Source: DATFQE01 sp963733845
Lineage (GTDB): Bacteria; Actinomycetota; Thermoleophilia; Gaiellales; Gaiellaceae
DNA: 64,000 nt
Reading direction: 5' to 3'
Assembly (NCBI GenBank): GCA_963733845.1
Contig: CAVTEM010000009.1
Location: forward strand, 62,001-126,000
This document shows positions 51,872 through 62,029 of the stretch, one piece after another. Within the stretch, counting starts at the first letter, position 1. The number at the start of each line of letters is the position of its first letter. A program made the translations under genes and the position numbers. The notes beneath the pieces are model-generated. The model had not been told where the DNA came from. It worked only from the letters and a program-made list of their open reading frames with translations, and did not search any database.

Positions 51872-52638
51872 GGGCTCGCACCGCGGACGCACCAGGCCCT
51901 GGCGGTGAGCGTGAACGGTCCGGTCGGACTGCCGAGGCGCGTGCGCAGCTCCTCGCGAAGCGCCTCCTGGCCCGCGGGAGCGAGTGACACGGCGTGGGCT
52001 CCTGCCGGCCCGATGCCGGCGAGGAAGGGCGTCCACAGGTCGTCGAAGTCCTCGTACGACGCCTCCACGTCGACCGCCGACACGGAGACGTCGTCGAGCG
52101 CCGCCGCCGACCAGAGCGCTTCCAGCTCGTCCGGGGTGGCATAGCGCATGAAGCCCTCGTCCTTGCCCGCGCTGTCCGGATCCAGGGCCGCGACGGCATC
52201 CCAGAATGCACGGAGCATGCGCATCTCGCCACCGTAGTCCCAGACAGCGGCGGCCACGACGCCACCGGGCTTGGCGACGCGGCTCATCTCCGCCACGCCG
52301 CGCGGGGCGTCGCTCATGAAATTGACGACGAGCTGCGCGAGCACTGCGTCGAACGCACCCTCGTCGAAGGGCAGCGATTCGGCAGACGCCACGCGGACGT
52401 CGGCTCCCGGGATGCGCGCGCGGCAGCCCTCGGCGAACGGCTCCGAGGGGTCGACCGCAGCGACGTTCGCCGGGCCTACGAGCCGCGCGGCCTGGCCGGC
52501 GAGGGCTCCGGAGCCGCAGCCGACGTCGAGGACGCGCATCCCTGCGGAGACGCGGGCGACCTCGAGCAACGCGTCGGCCAGAGCCGGCCCGTAGCGGCCG
52601 ATGAAGCGGTCGTAGGCGTCGGCAGGAGCCTGGAACAT
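51868..52638 (-). CDS. SAM-dependent methyltransferase (class I)
   Basis: A 256-residue Rossmann-type methyltransferase. Motif I VLDVGCGSGALAG, the acidic end of strand 2 in AAVDPSEPF, motif SAESLPFDEGAFDAVLAQLVVNF and the CKPGG-type VAKPGGVVAAAVWD are typical. It is similar to ubiquinone/menaquinone-type or small molecule methylases, but substrate cannot be inferred. The ATG at 52638 gives MFQAPADAYDRFIG. First gene of a minus-strand unit that runs to 48232. Divergent from lhr by 43 bases. Confidence 0.85.
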   Translation of the reverse strand: MFQAPADAYDRFIGRYGPALADALLEVARVSAGMRVLDVGCGSGALAGQAARLVGPANVAAVDPSEPFAEGCRARIPGADVRVASAESLPFDEGAFDAVLAQLVVNFMSDAPRGVAEMSRVAKPGGVVAAAVWDYGGEMRMLRAFWDAVAALDPDSAGKDEGFMRYATPDELEALWSAAALDDVSVSAVDVEASYEDFDDLWTPFLAGIGPAGAHAVSLAPAGQEALREELRTRLGSPTGPFTLTARAWCVRGASP

Positions 52639-52681
52639 TGCGCGCACCGGTGACTCTAGACCCCGTGGGTAGGCTGGTCGC

Positions 52682-55600
52682 ATGGGTCCGCTCGACGTCT
52701 TCAGTCCCGCGACGCGAGCCTGGTTCGAGGGTGCGTTCGAATCGCCCACGCCTGCCCAGGAGCAGGGCTGGCCCGCGATCGCGAGCGGCGAGCACACGCT
52801 GATCCAGGCGCCGACCGGGTCGGGCAAGACGCTCGCCGCCTTCCTCTACGGGATCGACCGCCTGAACGAGAGCCCGGGCGAGGGGCTGCGCCTGCTCTAC
52901 GTCTCGCCGCTGAAGGCCCTGAACTACGACGTCGAGCGCAACCTCCGCGGGCCCCTCGCGGGCCTCGGGAGCGAGCTGAGCGTCGCCGTCCGCACCGGGG
53001 ACACGCCGCAGAAGGAGCGGCAGACGATGCTCCGCAAGCCCCCGGACATCCTGATCACCACGCCCGAATCGCTCTTTCTGCTGCTCACCTCGCGCGGGCG
53101 CGAGATCCTCGGCGGCGTCGAGACGCTGATCCTGGACGAGGTGCACGCCGTCGCCGGCACGAAGCGCGGCGCCCACCTCGCGCTCAGCGTCGAGCGGCTC
53201 GTCCGCCTCGTCGACCGGGACGTCCAGCGCGTGGCGCTGTCGGCGACCCAGCGGCCGATGGAGGAGATCGGCCGCTTCGTCTCGGGCGGCCGGCCGATCA
53301 GGCTCGTGGACGCCGGCCGGGCCAAGGAGCTCGACCTGCGCGTCGTCGTCCCGGTCGAGGACATGCGGGAGCCCGCGGCGAGCCCGGAGCTCACCGACCT
53401 CCTCGGCACGGGCGCCGAGGGCCAGACACAGTCGATCTGGCCCTCGATCTACCCCGAGCTGCTGGAGCTGGTGAAGGCGCACCGCTCGACGATCGTCTTC
53501 GTCAACAACCGCCGGCTCGCAGAGCGTCTCGCCTTGCGCCTCAACGAGCTGGCCGAGGAAGAGATCGCGCGCGCCCACCACGGCTCGATCGCCCGCGAGC
53601 AGCGGCTCGAGATCGAGGAGCTGCTCAAGCAGGGCCGGATTCCGTGCCTGGTCGCCACCTCGTCGCTCGAGCTCGGGATCGACATGGGCGCCGTCGACCT
53701 CGTGATCCAGGTCGAGTCGCCGAAGTCGGTCGCCCGCGGCCTGCAGCGCGTCGGGCGGGCCGGCCACACGATCGACGAGGTCTCGCGCGGGCGCATCTTC
53801 CCCAAGTTCCGGGCCGACCTGCTCGAGTCCGCCGTGGTCGCGCGCAAGATGCGCGCCGGCGAGATCGAGGAGACGTCGATCCCGCGCAACCCGCTCGACG
53901 TCCTCTCCCAGCAGATCGTGGCGATCTGCGCCGACGAGGAGATCGCGGTCGACGAGCTGCACGCGCTCGTCAAGAGCGCGTACCCGTTCGCGGAGCTCTC
54001 GAGGGTCCAGCTCGAGAACGTGCTCGACATGCTCGCCGGCCGCTACCCGTCGGACGAGTTCGCGGAGCTGCGGCCGCGGATCGTCTGGGACCGGACCGGT
54101 GGCCTGATCCGGGGCCGACAGGGCGCACGCAGGCTGGCCGTCACCAACGCGGGCACGATCCCGGACCGCGGCCTCTTCGGCGTCCACCTCGTCGACGGCG
54201 GCGGCCGCGTCGGCGAGCTCGACGAGGAGATGGTCTACGAGGCGCGCGCGGGCCAGACGTTCCTGCTCGGCGCGTCCACGTGGCGGATCGAGGAGATCAC
54301 CCGCGACCGCGTGCTCGTCTCGCCCGCGCCGGGCGTTCCGGGCGCGGTGCCGTTCTGGAAGGGCGAGGGCGTCGGCCGGCCCTTCGAGCTCGGCGCGGCG
54401 ATCGGACAGGCCTCGCGGGAGCTGGTCGCCCTGCCCGAAGCCAAGGCCCTGGCGCGGCTCGACGAGGAGTTCATGCTCGACGGGCGGGCGGCGCGAAACC
54501 TGCTCACGTTCCTGCGCGAGCAGGAGGCGGCCACGGGTGTGGTCCCCTCGGACAAGACGATCGTCGTCGAGCGCTTCCGGGACGAGATCGGCGACTGGCG
54601 GGTGTGCGTGCTGACGCCGTTCGGCGGCCGGGTGCACGCGCCCTGGGCGATGGCGGTCGCCAGGCGGCTGCGCGAGTCGCTGGGGCTCGAGGTTCAGTCG
54701 CTGTGGTCGGACGACGGAATTGCGCTGCACCTGCCCGACGCGGACGCCACACCGGCGCTCGAGGAGATCCTGATCGACCCGAACGAGGTGGAGGAGCTGG
54801 TGGTCGCCGAGGTGGGGGACACCGCGCTGTTCGGCGCCCGCTTCCGCGAGAACGCGGCCCGGGCGCTCCTGATCCCGCGCCGGCGGCCCGGGGAGCGCAC
54901 GCCGCTCTGGCAGCAGCGGCTGAAGGCCCAGGGCCTGTTGCAGGTCGCGCGCAAGTACGGCTCGTTCCCGATCATCCTCGAGACCTACCGCGAGTGCCTC
55001 CAGGACGTGTTCGACCTGCCGTCCCTGAAGCGCTTGCTCGCGGGCTTGCACGCGCGCTCGATCGACTATGTCGACGTCGAGACCGCTTCCTCCTCGCCCT
55101 TCTCGGCCTCGCTCCTCTTCGACTACGTCGCCACGTACATGTACGAGGACGACACGCCTCCCGCGGAGCGGCGGGCCCAGGCGCTGGCGCTCGACCGCGA
55201 CCTCCTGCGCGAGCTGCTCGGCCAGGAGGAGCTCAGAGACCTGCTCGACCTCGACGCGATCGAGGAGGTGGAGCGGTCGCTGCTGCCGACCCCGCGCAAC
55301 GCCGACGAGCTCCACGACCTGCTCCGGCTTCGCGGCGACCTGCGGGCGACCGAGGCCGACTCGGGCTTCGCCGAGACGCTCGTCCGCGAGCGGCGTGCCC
55401 TCCGCGTCCGCATCGCGGGCGAGGAGCGCCTGATCGCGGCCGAGGACGCGGGCCGCTACCGCGACGCGCTGGGCGTGATGCCGCCCGGCGGGCTGCCCGA
55501 GGCGTTCCTCGGCGGCGGCCCCGACTCGCTGCGCGAGCTCGTGCTCCGCTACGCCAAGGGGCGCGGCCCCTTCATCACCGCCGACGCGACCGCGCACTTC

Positions 55601-56945
55601 GGCCGGGACGTCGAGCCGCTCCTGCGCGAGCTCGAGCGGCAGGAGCTGCTCGTGCGCGGCGAGCTCCGGCCGGGCGGCACCGAGCGCGAGTGGTGCGACC
55701 CGGACGTCCTGCGGCGCCTGCGCCGAGCCTCGCTCGCCGCGCTGCGCCGCGAGGTCGAGCCGGTCGAGCAGGCGACCCTCGGGCGCTTCCTGCCGAGCTG
55801 GCACGGGATCGACCGCCGGGCGACGCTGCGCGAGGCGCTCGTCCCGCTGCAGGCGCTGCCGCTACCCGTCTCGCTGTGGGAGACCGAGGTGCTGCCCAGA
55901 CGGGTGCCCGGCTACGCGCCCGCGCAGCTCGACCAGCTCTGCTCGACCGGCGAGGTGGTCTGGGTCGGCGCGGGGCTCGACCGCGTGGCGCTGTACTTCC
56001 GCGAGGACGCGCCCGCGCTCGGTCGCGTCCCGGGCACGGAGCCGCCCGATGGAGAGGTGGCCGAGAGCCTGCGCGAGACGCTGCGCGGCGGCGCGCAGTT
56101 CTGGTTCGACCTCCTGGAGGAGAGCGGCCTCGAGGCCGAGCAGGCGCTGCCGTCGCTGTGGGAGCTCGTGTGGTCGGGCGAGGTCACGAACGACGCCTGG
56201 ACGCCGCTCCGCGCGGGGCGGCGGTACGGGATCCCCAAGCCCGAGCGGCGGCCGCGCCGCTTCTCGCGCCGGCGCGCGACGGCGGTCACCGCCACGCAGG
56301 GCCGCTGGTCGCTGACCGACCGCCTCTTCCCGGGCACCCCCGACCGGCGTGCGCTCGCAGAGCTCCTGCTCGAGCGGCAGGGGGTCGTGACCCGCGACGG
56401 CGTCAGGGCGGAGGGGATCGCGGGCGGCTACGGGGCGGTCTACGGCGAGCTCAAGGCGCTGGAGACGGTCGGGCTCTGCCGCCGCGGCTACTTCGTCGAG
56501 GGGCTCGGCGGCGCACAGTTCGCGCTGGGCGGCGGGGTCGAGCGGCTGCGCGAGCTCCGGCCCGTTGAAGACGAGGACGGGACAGACGCGCTCGTGCTCG
56601 CGGCTGCCGATCCCGCGCAGCCGTACGGCGCTGGGTTGCCCTGGCCGAAGCGGGCGGGAGCGCGAGCTGCCCGTGTCGCGGGCGCGCACGTCGTCCTGCT
56701 CGGCGGCCGCCCGGCCCTGTTCGTCGAGCGTGGGGGCAAGTCGATCGTCCCGCTTGCGCGACCCCGAGGACGAGTGGCTGCGGCCGGCGCTCGGCGCCCT
56801 CGTCGCGCACGTGAAGGCCGGCCGGGCCAAGCGGCTCGCTGTCGAGCGCTTCGACGGCGAGCCCGTCACCGAGAGCCCGGCGCTGGCCCTGCTCGTCGAG
56901 GCCGGTTTCATGGCCGGTCCGCGGCGCGCGGTGCTGCGCCCGTGA
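52682..56945 (+). CDS. lhr: Lhr family DEAD/DEAH-box ATP-dependent helicase, frameshifted near the 3' end
   Basis: A DNA repair helicase of about 1,420 residues, translocating 3'-5' on DNA. Motif I APTGSGKT, motif II LDEVHAVAG (DEVH), motif III SATQRPMEE, and motifs IV-VI with ELGIDMG and QRVGRAGH are all seen in the first 350 residues. The rest includes the Lhr-specific winged-helix and the long C-terminal beta-barrel domains. One extra T near 56754 breaks the frame close to the end; restored, it reads IVPLRDPEDEWLRPALGALVAHVKAG to the stop at 56945. In mycobacteria lhr neighbours nei, as here within 2 kb. Confidence 0.92.
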
Positions 56946-57439
56946 GCCACTGGCTCGCGGACGTCCAGAGCCGCAGCTACGAGGGCGCACGCGGCGGGAT
57001 CCGGAGCTCGTGGCCGCAGGCACAGGCGCTCGACGAGGCGGGGATCGCCGCGTTGCTCGGCCGTCACCGCTACTGCGTGCTGGCGACGGGCCGCGCCGAC
57101 GGACGCGCGCACGCCGCTCCGGTCGCCTTCGTGGTCGGCCTGGACGCGCTCTGGTTCGCCACGGTGAATGGGCTGCGGCTGCGGAACCTGCGCGCGACCG
57201 GCTGGGCCTCGCTCGTCGTGATGGAGGGCCAGCGCGACGAGGACGAGCCCGGAGACGAGGAGCCGCACCGCGCGCTGACCGCGGAAGGCCCGGTCACGCT
57301 CCACGAGGGCGAGGAATTCGCCCGCGCGTTCGAGCCGATCCGCGACACCTGGATCGACCGCCACGGCCACGGGCCGGACTGGGCGGTCGCGCTGGCCGAG
57401 CTGAGCCCGGCGCGCGTCTTCTCATACGGGTCCGGCTAG
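56942..57439 (+). CDS. Pyridoxamine 5'-phosphate oxidase-like FMN/F420-binding protein
   Basis: A 165-residue split beta-barrel protein of the PNPOx-like superfamily. The IAALLGRHRYCVLATGRADGRAHAAPVAFVVG segment and LRNLRATGWASLVVMEG match that fold. Such proteins bind FMN or F420, and whether this one is a PNP oxidase or a redox sensor cannot be told. GTG start at 56942 overlapping the lhr stop. It is the last plus-strand gene before the membrane protein, which converges and overlaps it by 18 bases. Confidence 0.75.
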   Translation: MSHWLADVQSRSYEGARGGIRSSWPQAQALDEAGIAALLGRHRYCVLATGRADGRAHAAPVAFVVGLDALWFATVNGLRLRNLRATGWASLVVMEGQRDEDEPGDEEPHRALTAEGPVTLHEGEEFARAFEPIRDTWIDRHGHGPDWAVALAELSPARVFSYGSG

Positions 57440-57859
57440 GCGGCCGAGCACGACACCGAAGAGGGCGTGGCGCCACGTCGCCTGCGCGAACGCCCTCGGG
57501 TTCGTGAGCAGCGGCGGGACGCCCTCCTCTCCGCGCGCCGGGTGGTACCGGTCGACGAGCCCCGAGAGCGGGTAGAGGGCGAGGTGCTCTGCCAACGCCA
57601 TTCCGACCGCCAGTCGCGTGTTACCGAGACGCGTAGCGTGCCTGCGCGCCTCGTCGAACGCCAGGCCGAACGCCGCCCCGTTCGCCACATGCAAGGCGAA
57701 GCCGATCGGTCGCCACGCGGGGCCGCGCGTGACCGCCTTGCCGAGCACCGCCACGTCCGAGTAGTCGCAGCGCAGCAGCCGTCGGTCGAGGGGCTCGAGC
57801 AGGCCCCAGACCACGGCCGCGGCCGCGCCGGCGGCCGCCGCGCGTGCCCTCCCGCTCAC
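57422..57859 (-). CDS. Conserved membrane protein downstream of the CarH-like regulator
   Basis: A 145-residue protein with about three hydrophobic segments: a VSGRARAAAAGAAAAVVWGLLEP start, a PIGFALHVANGAAFGLAFD helix and a C-terminal ATWRHALFGVVLGRL helix. Conserved polar motifs RRHATRLGN and YHPARGEEG are unnamed. The GTG start overlaps the regulator stop (GTGA), so it is co-expressed with the B12 photoreceptor. Function unknown. It could be a light-responsive membrane protein by context only. Confidence 0.7.
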   Translation of the reverse strand: MSGRARAAAAGAAAAVVWGLLEPLDRRLLRCDYSDVAVLGKAVTRGPAWRPIGFALHVANGAAFGLAFDEARRHATRLGNTRLAVGMALAEHLALYPLSGLVDRYHPARGEEGVPPLLTNPRAFAQATWRHALFGVVLGRLAGPV

Positions 57860-58723
57860 GGAGCCGTCGGCCGCAGGGCGGGCACCGCCTTGGCGAGGTC
57901 GGAGCCCACGTAGGCCGCACCGATCCGCTTCGCCAGGCCGGCCGAGGCCGCGGCGCCGCCGATCACGGTCGCGACGCTGGGTTTGGCGGCCGGGAGGAGC
58001 GCCCCGAACTCGCGCACGAGCGCCTCCCCGTTCTCGGGCATCGTCACGCTGAAGGCGAGCACCGAGGCCTCGCGGCTGTCGGCGAGCGCGACCGCGTCGG
58101 CGACCGGGGTGCACTGGCCCAGGTAGACCACCTCCCAGCCGTCGGCGCGCAGCAGGCACGCGAGCATCAGCAGGCCGAGCTCGTGCTGCTCTCCTGGCCC
58201 GCAGGCGAGCACCGCGAGACCGCGCACGGCGCCGCGCGGCTCTGCGAGGGTCCGTTCCAGACGAGCACGGATCGCGGCGCTGGTCAGGTGCTCCTGGCCG
58301 ACGCTCAGCTCGCCGCGCGCCCAGCCGTCGCCGATCCCGACGAGGCACGGCGCGATCACGTCCCGGAGCGCCTCCTCCAGCGGGTAGAGCGTGAGCGCGT
58401 GGTCGAGCAGCGGCCCGAGGCCGTCGCGCCCCTGCCGGGCCGCGGCGGCTGAGCAGGGCGTCGCGCAGCTCATCCGGGCTTCCGTGGGCCTCGCCGCCGG
58501 CCGCCGTCAGCATCGCGGCGGCCTCGCCGATCCGGTAGCCCTCGTCCAGGCGGGCGGCGAGCCAGAGCACGCGCTCGACGTCCTCCTCCGAGTAGCGCCG
58601 CTGACCCCCGGGTGTCCGCGCCGGTCTTAACACGGCGTAGCGCTGCTCCCACTTCCGCAGGGTGTGCTCGCCGACCCCCGTGCGGCGAGCGACGGCCGCG
58701 ATGTTCAGCCCTCCGCCGGACAA
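57856..58723 (-). CDS. CarH-like MerR-family regulator with adenosylcobalamin-binding light-sensor domain, frameshifted
   Basis: A regulator of about 288 residues. Residues 1-70 form a MerR helix-turn-helix (NIAAVARRTGVGEHTLRKWEQRYAVL, GGQRRYSEEDVERV). The rest is a four-helix bundle plus B12 Rossmann domain. The photoreceptor signature Wx9EH is exact: W, nine residues, then EH in WARGELSVGQEHLTS. The B12-binding segment ends PGEQHELGL with His in the right place, followed by GGAAASAGLAKRIGAAYVG. One extra C near 58454 shifts the frame after DALLSR. The TTG start at 58723 is weak but in frame. Divergent from nei by 50 bases. CarH relatives repress carotenoid genes in the dark; targets here are not in view. 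Confidence 0.85.
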
Positions 58724-58773
58724 GGTCGCTCGGAAGCATGCCGCAACCGGGCGCTCGGCGCTACGCTCGCCGC

Positions 58774-59532
58774 ATGCCCGAGGGCGATTCGCTGCACCGC
58801 GCCGCCCGTCGTCTCCAGCCGCTCGTCGGGCAGCGCCTCCAGGCCGAGTCGCCTCATCCCCGGGCCGCTGTCACCGGAGTCGCGGAGCGCGTGGACGGCT
58901 TGAGGCTCGAGGGCGTCGAGGCCGTGGGCAAGAACCTGCTGCTGCGCTTCGAGGGCGGCGTCGTGCTGCGCAGTCACCTGCGCATGCGCGGCCGCTGGTT
59001 CGTCAGGCCGCGCGGGTCGCCGATCCTCGGCCGGCCGTGGCTCGTCCTGCGGGGCGAGCGGCTCGAGGCAGTTCAGGTCAACGGGCCCGTCCTCGAGCTG
59101 CACCAGCGGGCGGTGCAGCGGCTCGGTCCCGACATCCTCGACCGGCCGCCCGACTTCGACACGATGGTCGCGCGACTCCGGGCGCAGCGCCCTGCGCGTG
59201 CGGTCGGCGAGGCGCTGCTCGACCAGCGTCTCGTCTCCGGGATCGGCAACATGTGGAAGGCCGAGGCGCTCTGGCGTGCGCGTGTTTCGCCGTGGCGGCC
59301 GCTGGGCGACGTCGCCGACGACGAGCTGCGCGACACCCTCGACCAGGCCGCCCGGATGATGCGGGCGTCGGTCGACGGGTCGCGCGAGGGCCGCGCCGTC
59401 TACCGCAAGGCCGGCCGCCCCTGTCCACGCTGCAGCGAGACGATTCGCTCGCGCGGGCAGGGGGACGACAACCGCATCGCCTACTGGTGCCCGGGCTGCC
59501 AGCCGGGAGGAGTGATCCGCGGGGAGGCGTAA
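58774..59532 (+). CDS. nei: Fpg/Nei-family DNA glycosylase (endonuclease VIII-like)
   Basis: A 252-residue bifunctional glycosylase/AP lyase excising oxidised pyrimidines. The catalytic Pro2-Glu3 N-terminus MPEGDSLHRAARRL marks the Nei type. The H2TH domain (LVSGIGNMWKAEALW) and the C-terminal zinc finger (CPRC...CPGC) are intact. Start ATG at 58774. Its neighbourhood with lhr matches the mycobacterial order and fits a base excision and helicase repair cluster. Confidence 0.93.
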   Translation: MPEGDSLHRAARRLQPLVGQRLQAESPHPRAAVTGVAERVDGLRLEGVEAVGKNLLLRFEGGVVLRSHLRMRGRWFVRPRGSPILGRPWLVLRGERLEAVQVNGPVLELHQRAVQRLGPDILDRPPDFDTMVARLRAQRPARAVGEALLDQRLVSGIGNMWKAEALWRARVSPWRPLGDVADDELRDTLDQAARMMRASVDGSREGRAVYRKAGRPCPRCSETIRSRGQGDDNRIAYWCPGCQPGGVIRGEA

Positions 59533-59541
59533 GGGAACGAC

Positions 59542-60786
59542 GTGGCCGTTCGCTCGCCGCACCTCTACGAGTCCCTGCGCGCCTTCTGCCTGGGCGCGAT
59601 CGCGTACCTCGCGCGCGAGGTCGACGCGGGCGCCGAGATCCCGTTCGCGTTCGAAGGCCACGGCTCTCCGGACCGACCCACCCTGTACGAGTACCGGCCG
59701 CTGGTGCGCGAGTTCGTCGAGGCGCGGGCCGACCGGATCGCCTCGCTCCCGGACGCCAGGACCGCGCTCGAAGGACTGCGCCGCGAGCCCGCGGCGGCGA
59801 TCTTCGCGCGCGCGCACTCGCGTCCCGGCGAGCGGGAGCCGCTCGTCGCCTCCGTCCTGCTGCCCCTGCTCGAGGCTACCGCCGAGGGCGGCGGAGGGGC
59901 GGCCTGGGACGACGATGCCTTCGAGCGCGCGTACGCCGAGCTCGAGCGCTCGCTCTTCGGCTCGCGGCGGCTGTACGCGGCGGTCGCGCCCGTCGTCGGC
60001 GTCTCGCTCGGCGCTCCGGCCGAGCTGGGCGACGGCGTACGCATCAGGGCGGCTGCCGCCGGCGAGCTCGCCGCCCACCGCCCCGACGCGGCCTCGCTTG
60101 CACCCGCCGGGTTCGGACGCGAGCCCGACCGGCTGTGCGTGCTCGAGCTGGAGCAGGAGCTTCCGGAGGGTGGGGCAGAGCCACCCGATGCGCCCGGCGA
60201 GCTCGCCGACGCCGTCACGGCCTTGCGCCTGGCCACCGCCGGCCCGATCGCCGCCGGCCCCGTGCTGTTCGAGCGGCTCGACTGGAGGCCGTACGGGATT
60301 CGGCCGGTGCTGCCCGTGGCCGCGACCGCGCCGCCCGGTGAGCCGGTCCGGCTCGACTCCTATCGCGCCGGCGTCGCCGCGGAGCTGCGCCGCAAGCTGC
60401 CGCTTGCCGACGACGACCGCGAGCTCGGCGATGCCCTCGATCGTTTCGAGCTCGCACTGTTCCAGGACGAGCCGTTCCGTTCGGAGCAGCTCCGCGCGTC
60501 GCTGGAGTCGCTGCTCGGTGGCGGCGAGGGTTTCTTCGCGGCGGCGATGCGCGGTGCGGCGCTGCTGGGCGAGAGCGGTCGCGAACGCGCCGAGGCACTC
60601 GCCACGTTCCGCACGCTCGGCGCCCGGGGAGGAGGCCCGGCCGCCCAGGACGCGGTTCGGCGGGTGCTCGTCGAGACACTCGTCCACGGCGGGCGGAGCG
60701 CGCTCGTTGCCGCGCTGGACGAGGCGTTGCTCGGCGTGCGGCCGCGACCGGCCGCAGCGCTCGAGCTCCAGGCCGCCGCCCGGTAG
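59542..60786 (+). CDS. Unrecognised 414-residue soluble protein
   Basis: An Ala/Leu/Glu-rich protein with no signal peptide or membrane helix. GTG start 9 bases after nei. The start has LYESLRAFCLGAIAYLAREVDAGAEIPFAFE and a short PTLYEYRPLVREF motif; the C-terminal half is helical, with DRELGDALDRFELALFQDEPFRSEQL. No family recognised and no Cys clusters or metal motifs. It might be a repair accessory protein because of spacing behind nei, but this is only positional. Confidence 0.65.
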   Translation: MAVRSPHLYESLRAFCLGAIAYLAREVDAGAEIPFAFEGHGSPDRPTLYEYRPLVREFVEARADRIASLPDARTALEGLRREPAAAIFARAHSRPGEREPLVASVLLPLLEATAEGGGGAAWDDDAFERAYAELERSLFGSRRLYAAVAPVVGVSLGAPAELGDGVRIRAAAAGELAAHRPDAASLAPAGFGREPDRLCVLELEQELPEGGAEPPDAPGELADAVTALRLATAGPIAAGPVLFERLDWRPYGIRPVLPVAATAPPGEPVRLDSYRAGVAAELRRKLPLADDDRELGDALDRFELALFQDEPFRSEQLRASLESLLGGGEGFFAAAMRGAALLGESGRERAEALATFRTLGARGGGPAAQDAVRRVLVETLVHGGRSALVAALDEALLGVRPRPAAALELQAAAR

Positions 60787-60844
60787 CACTTCTGTCACAG
60801 AGTCGGCACAGACACGCGCCACGGTCCCGGCTACCGTCGCCTGG

Positions 60845-61070
60845 ATGGACGAGGCGCTGCAGGTGCTGGAACGGCTGGCCAGGATCGAGTCGCTCGAACG
60901 GGAGGGCTGCCCGGCCCAGGTGCTGCTGGGCGAGGTCCGGGCCCTCCTGCGCGAGGCCGAGGCGTGGGTACGGTCGGAGCCGAGCGGCACGGAGCGGGCG
61001 GCCGAGCTGCTCGAGCGAAGTCGTGTCGGCTCTGGCTGCGGGTCGGACCAGGGAGGAGGTGACCGCTTAG
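60845..61070 (+). CDS. Small helical protein of unknown function, likely frameshifted at the 3' end
   Basis: From the ATG at 60845: MDEALQVLERLARIESLERE, then a helical stretch ending near AAELLERS. In that frame the coding continues to a late stop at 61150 with an odd, basic tail. In another frame the sequence from about 61015 reads SEVVSALAAGRTREEVTA and stops at TAG 61068-61070, which looks more like a natural helical end. A one-base error near 61015 is likely. About 75 residues, possibly forming a coiled coil; no family known. The next gene begins at 61196. Confidence 0.5.
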
Positions 61071-61195
61071 ACGCGAAGTCCCGGCTGACAATTCAACGTC
61101 CGAACGAGGCCCGAGAATGTCCCCGTGAGGCGGCATTTCGCACACACTGAGCGTGTGAAGGAGATTGCTAGCATCGCGCGAAGGAAAGAGGCCTG

Positions 61196-62029
61196 ATGGG
61201 CCTTATGCGCCTTCTTCCGCGTCCGCAGGAGCGAACGCCCACCTCCCGGGAGACACAGTTGGCAAGGGTTATCGCGTTCGCGAACCAGAAGGGCGGGGTC
61301 GCGAAGACGACTTCGACGCTCAACCTCGCCGTGGCGCTGCACGAGCGCGGGCTGCGCGTGCTCATCGTCGACCTCGACCCGCAGGGCAACCTGACCATGA
61401 GTCAGGGGCTCAACCCGGACTCGATCGAGCGCTCGATGTTCGACGTGCTCGTGCACCGGCTGCCGATCGCCGAGGTGATCCGGGAGCAGGAGGTGGACCT
61501 GGCCGTCTCGTCGATCGACCTCGCCGGCGCCGAGCTCGCGCTCTCGAGCCAGATCGGCCGCGAGCGGGCGCTCGAGAAGAGCCTGTCTCACGTCAAGGAG
61601 AATTACGACTACGTGCTGATCGACACGCCGCCCTCGCTCGGGCTGCTGACGATCAACGCGCTGGTCGCGTCGGACGGCGTGATCGTGCCGGTGCAGTGCG
61701 AGTACCTGTCGCTCCGCGGGCTCGTGCAGCTCGAGAACACGCTCTCGATGATCCGCGAGAACCTGAATCCCAACGTCAAGATCGTCGGGATCCTGCCGAC
61801 CATGTTCGACGGCCGCACGCTCCACTCCAAGGAGGCCATCGAGATCCTGACGGAGAACTTCGGTCCGCTCGTGTTCAACACGAGGATCCGCAAGACCGTT
61901 CGCTACGCCGAGGCGCCGGTGAAAGGCAGCTCCGTCCTCAAGTACGACCCGAAGGGGCCGGCAGCCGACGCCTACCGCGACCTCGCGAAGGAGGTGCTCA
62001 ATGGCGCGAAAGCGCGCAAGCATGCGTGA
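61196..62029 (+). CDS. parA: ParA/Soj-family ATPase
   Basis: A 277-residue deviant Walker ATPase acting in chromosome or cargo segregation. The Walker A KGGVAKTT occupies residues 32-39 (after FANQ), with Walker A' VDLDPQGNLT and Walker B-like VLIDTPPSLG. Start ATG at 61196 with AAAGAGG upstream. A 20-residue N-terminal extension precedes the core. ParB is not adjacent. Instead, FtsZ overlaps its 3' end by 29 bases, so positional control of division is a natural guess. Confidence 0.9.
   Translation: MGLMRLLPRPQERTPTSRETQLARVIAFANQKGGVAKTTSTLNLAVALHERGLRVLIVDLDPQGNLTMSQGLNPDSIERSMFDVLVHRLPIAEVIREQEVDLAVSSIDLAGAELALSSQIGRERALEKSLSHVKENYDYVLIDTPPSLGLLTINALVASDGVIVPVQCEYLSLRGLVQLENTLSMIRENLNPNVKIVGILPTMFDGRTLHSKEAIEILTENFGPLVFNTRIRKTVRYAEAPVKGSSVLKYDPKGPAADAYRDLAKEVLNGAKARKHA

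Noticed and set aside
51527..55804. A 1,425-residue minus-strand reading frame
   Set aside because: It is antisense to lhr for most of its length and only its last 114 residues are a real VOC protein. High GC produces long antisense frames.
52682..57439. A single 1,585-residue helicase-oxidase fusion
   Set aside because: The frame runs on only because lhr has a frameshift near 56754; the normal Lhr end and a separate GTG start of the PNPOx-like gene are both visible.
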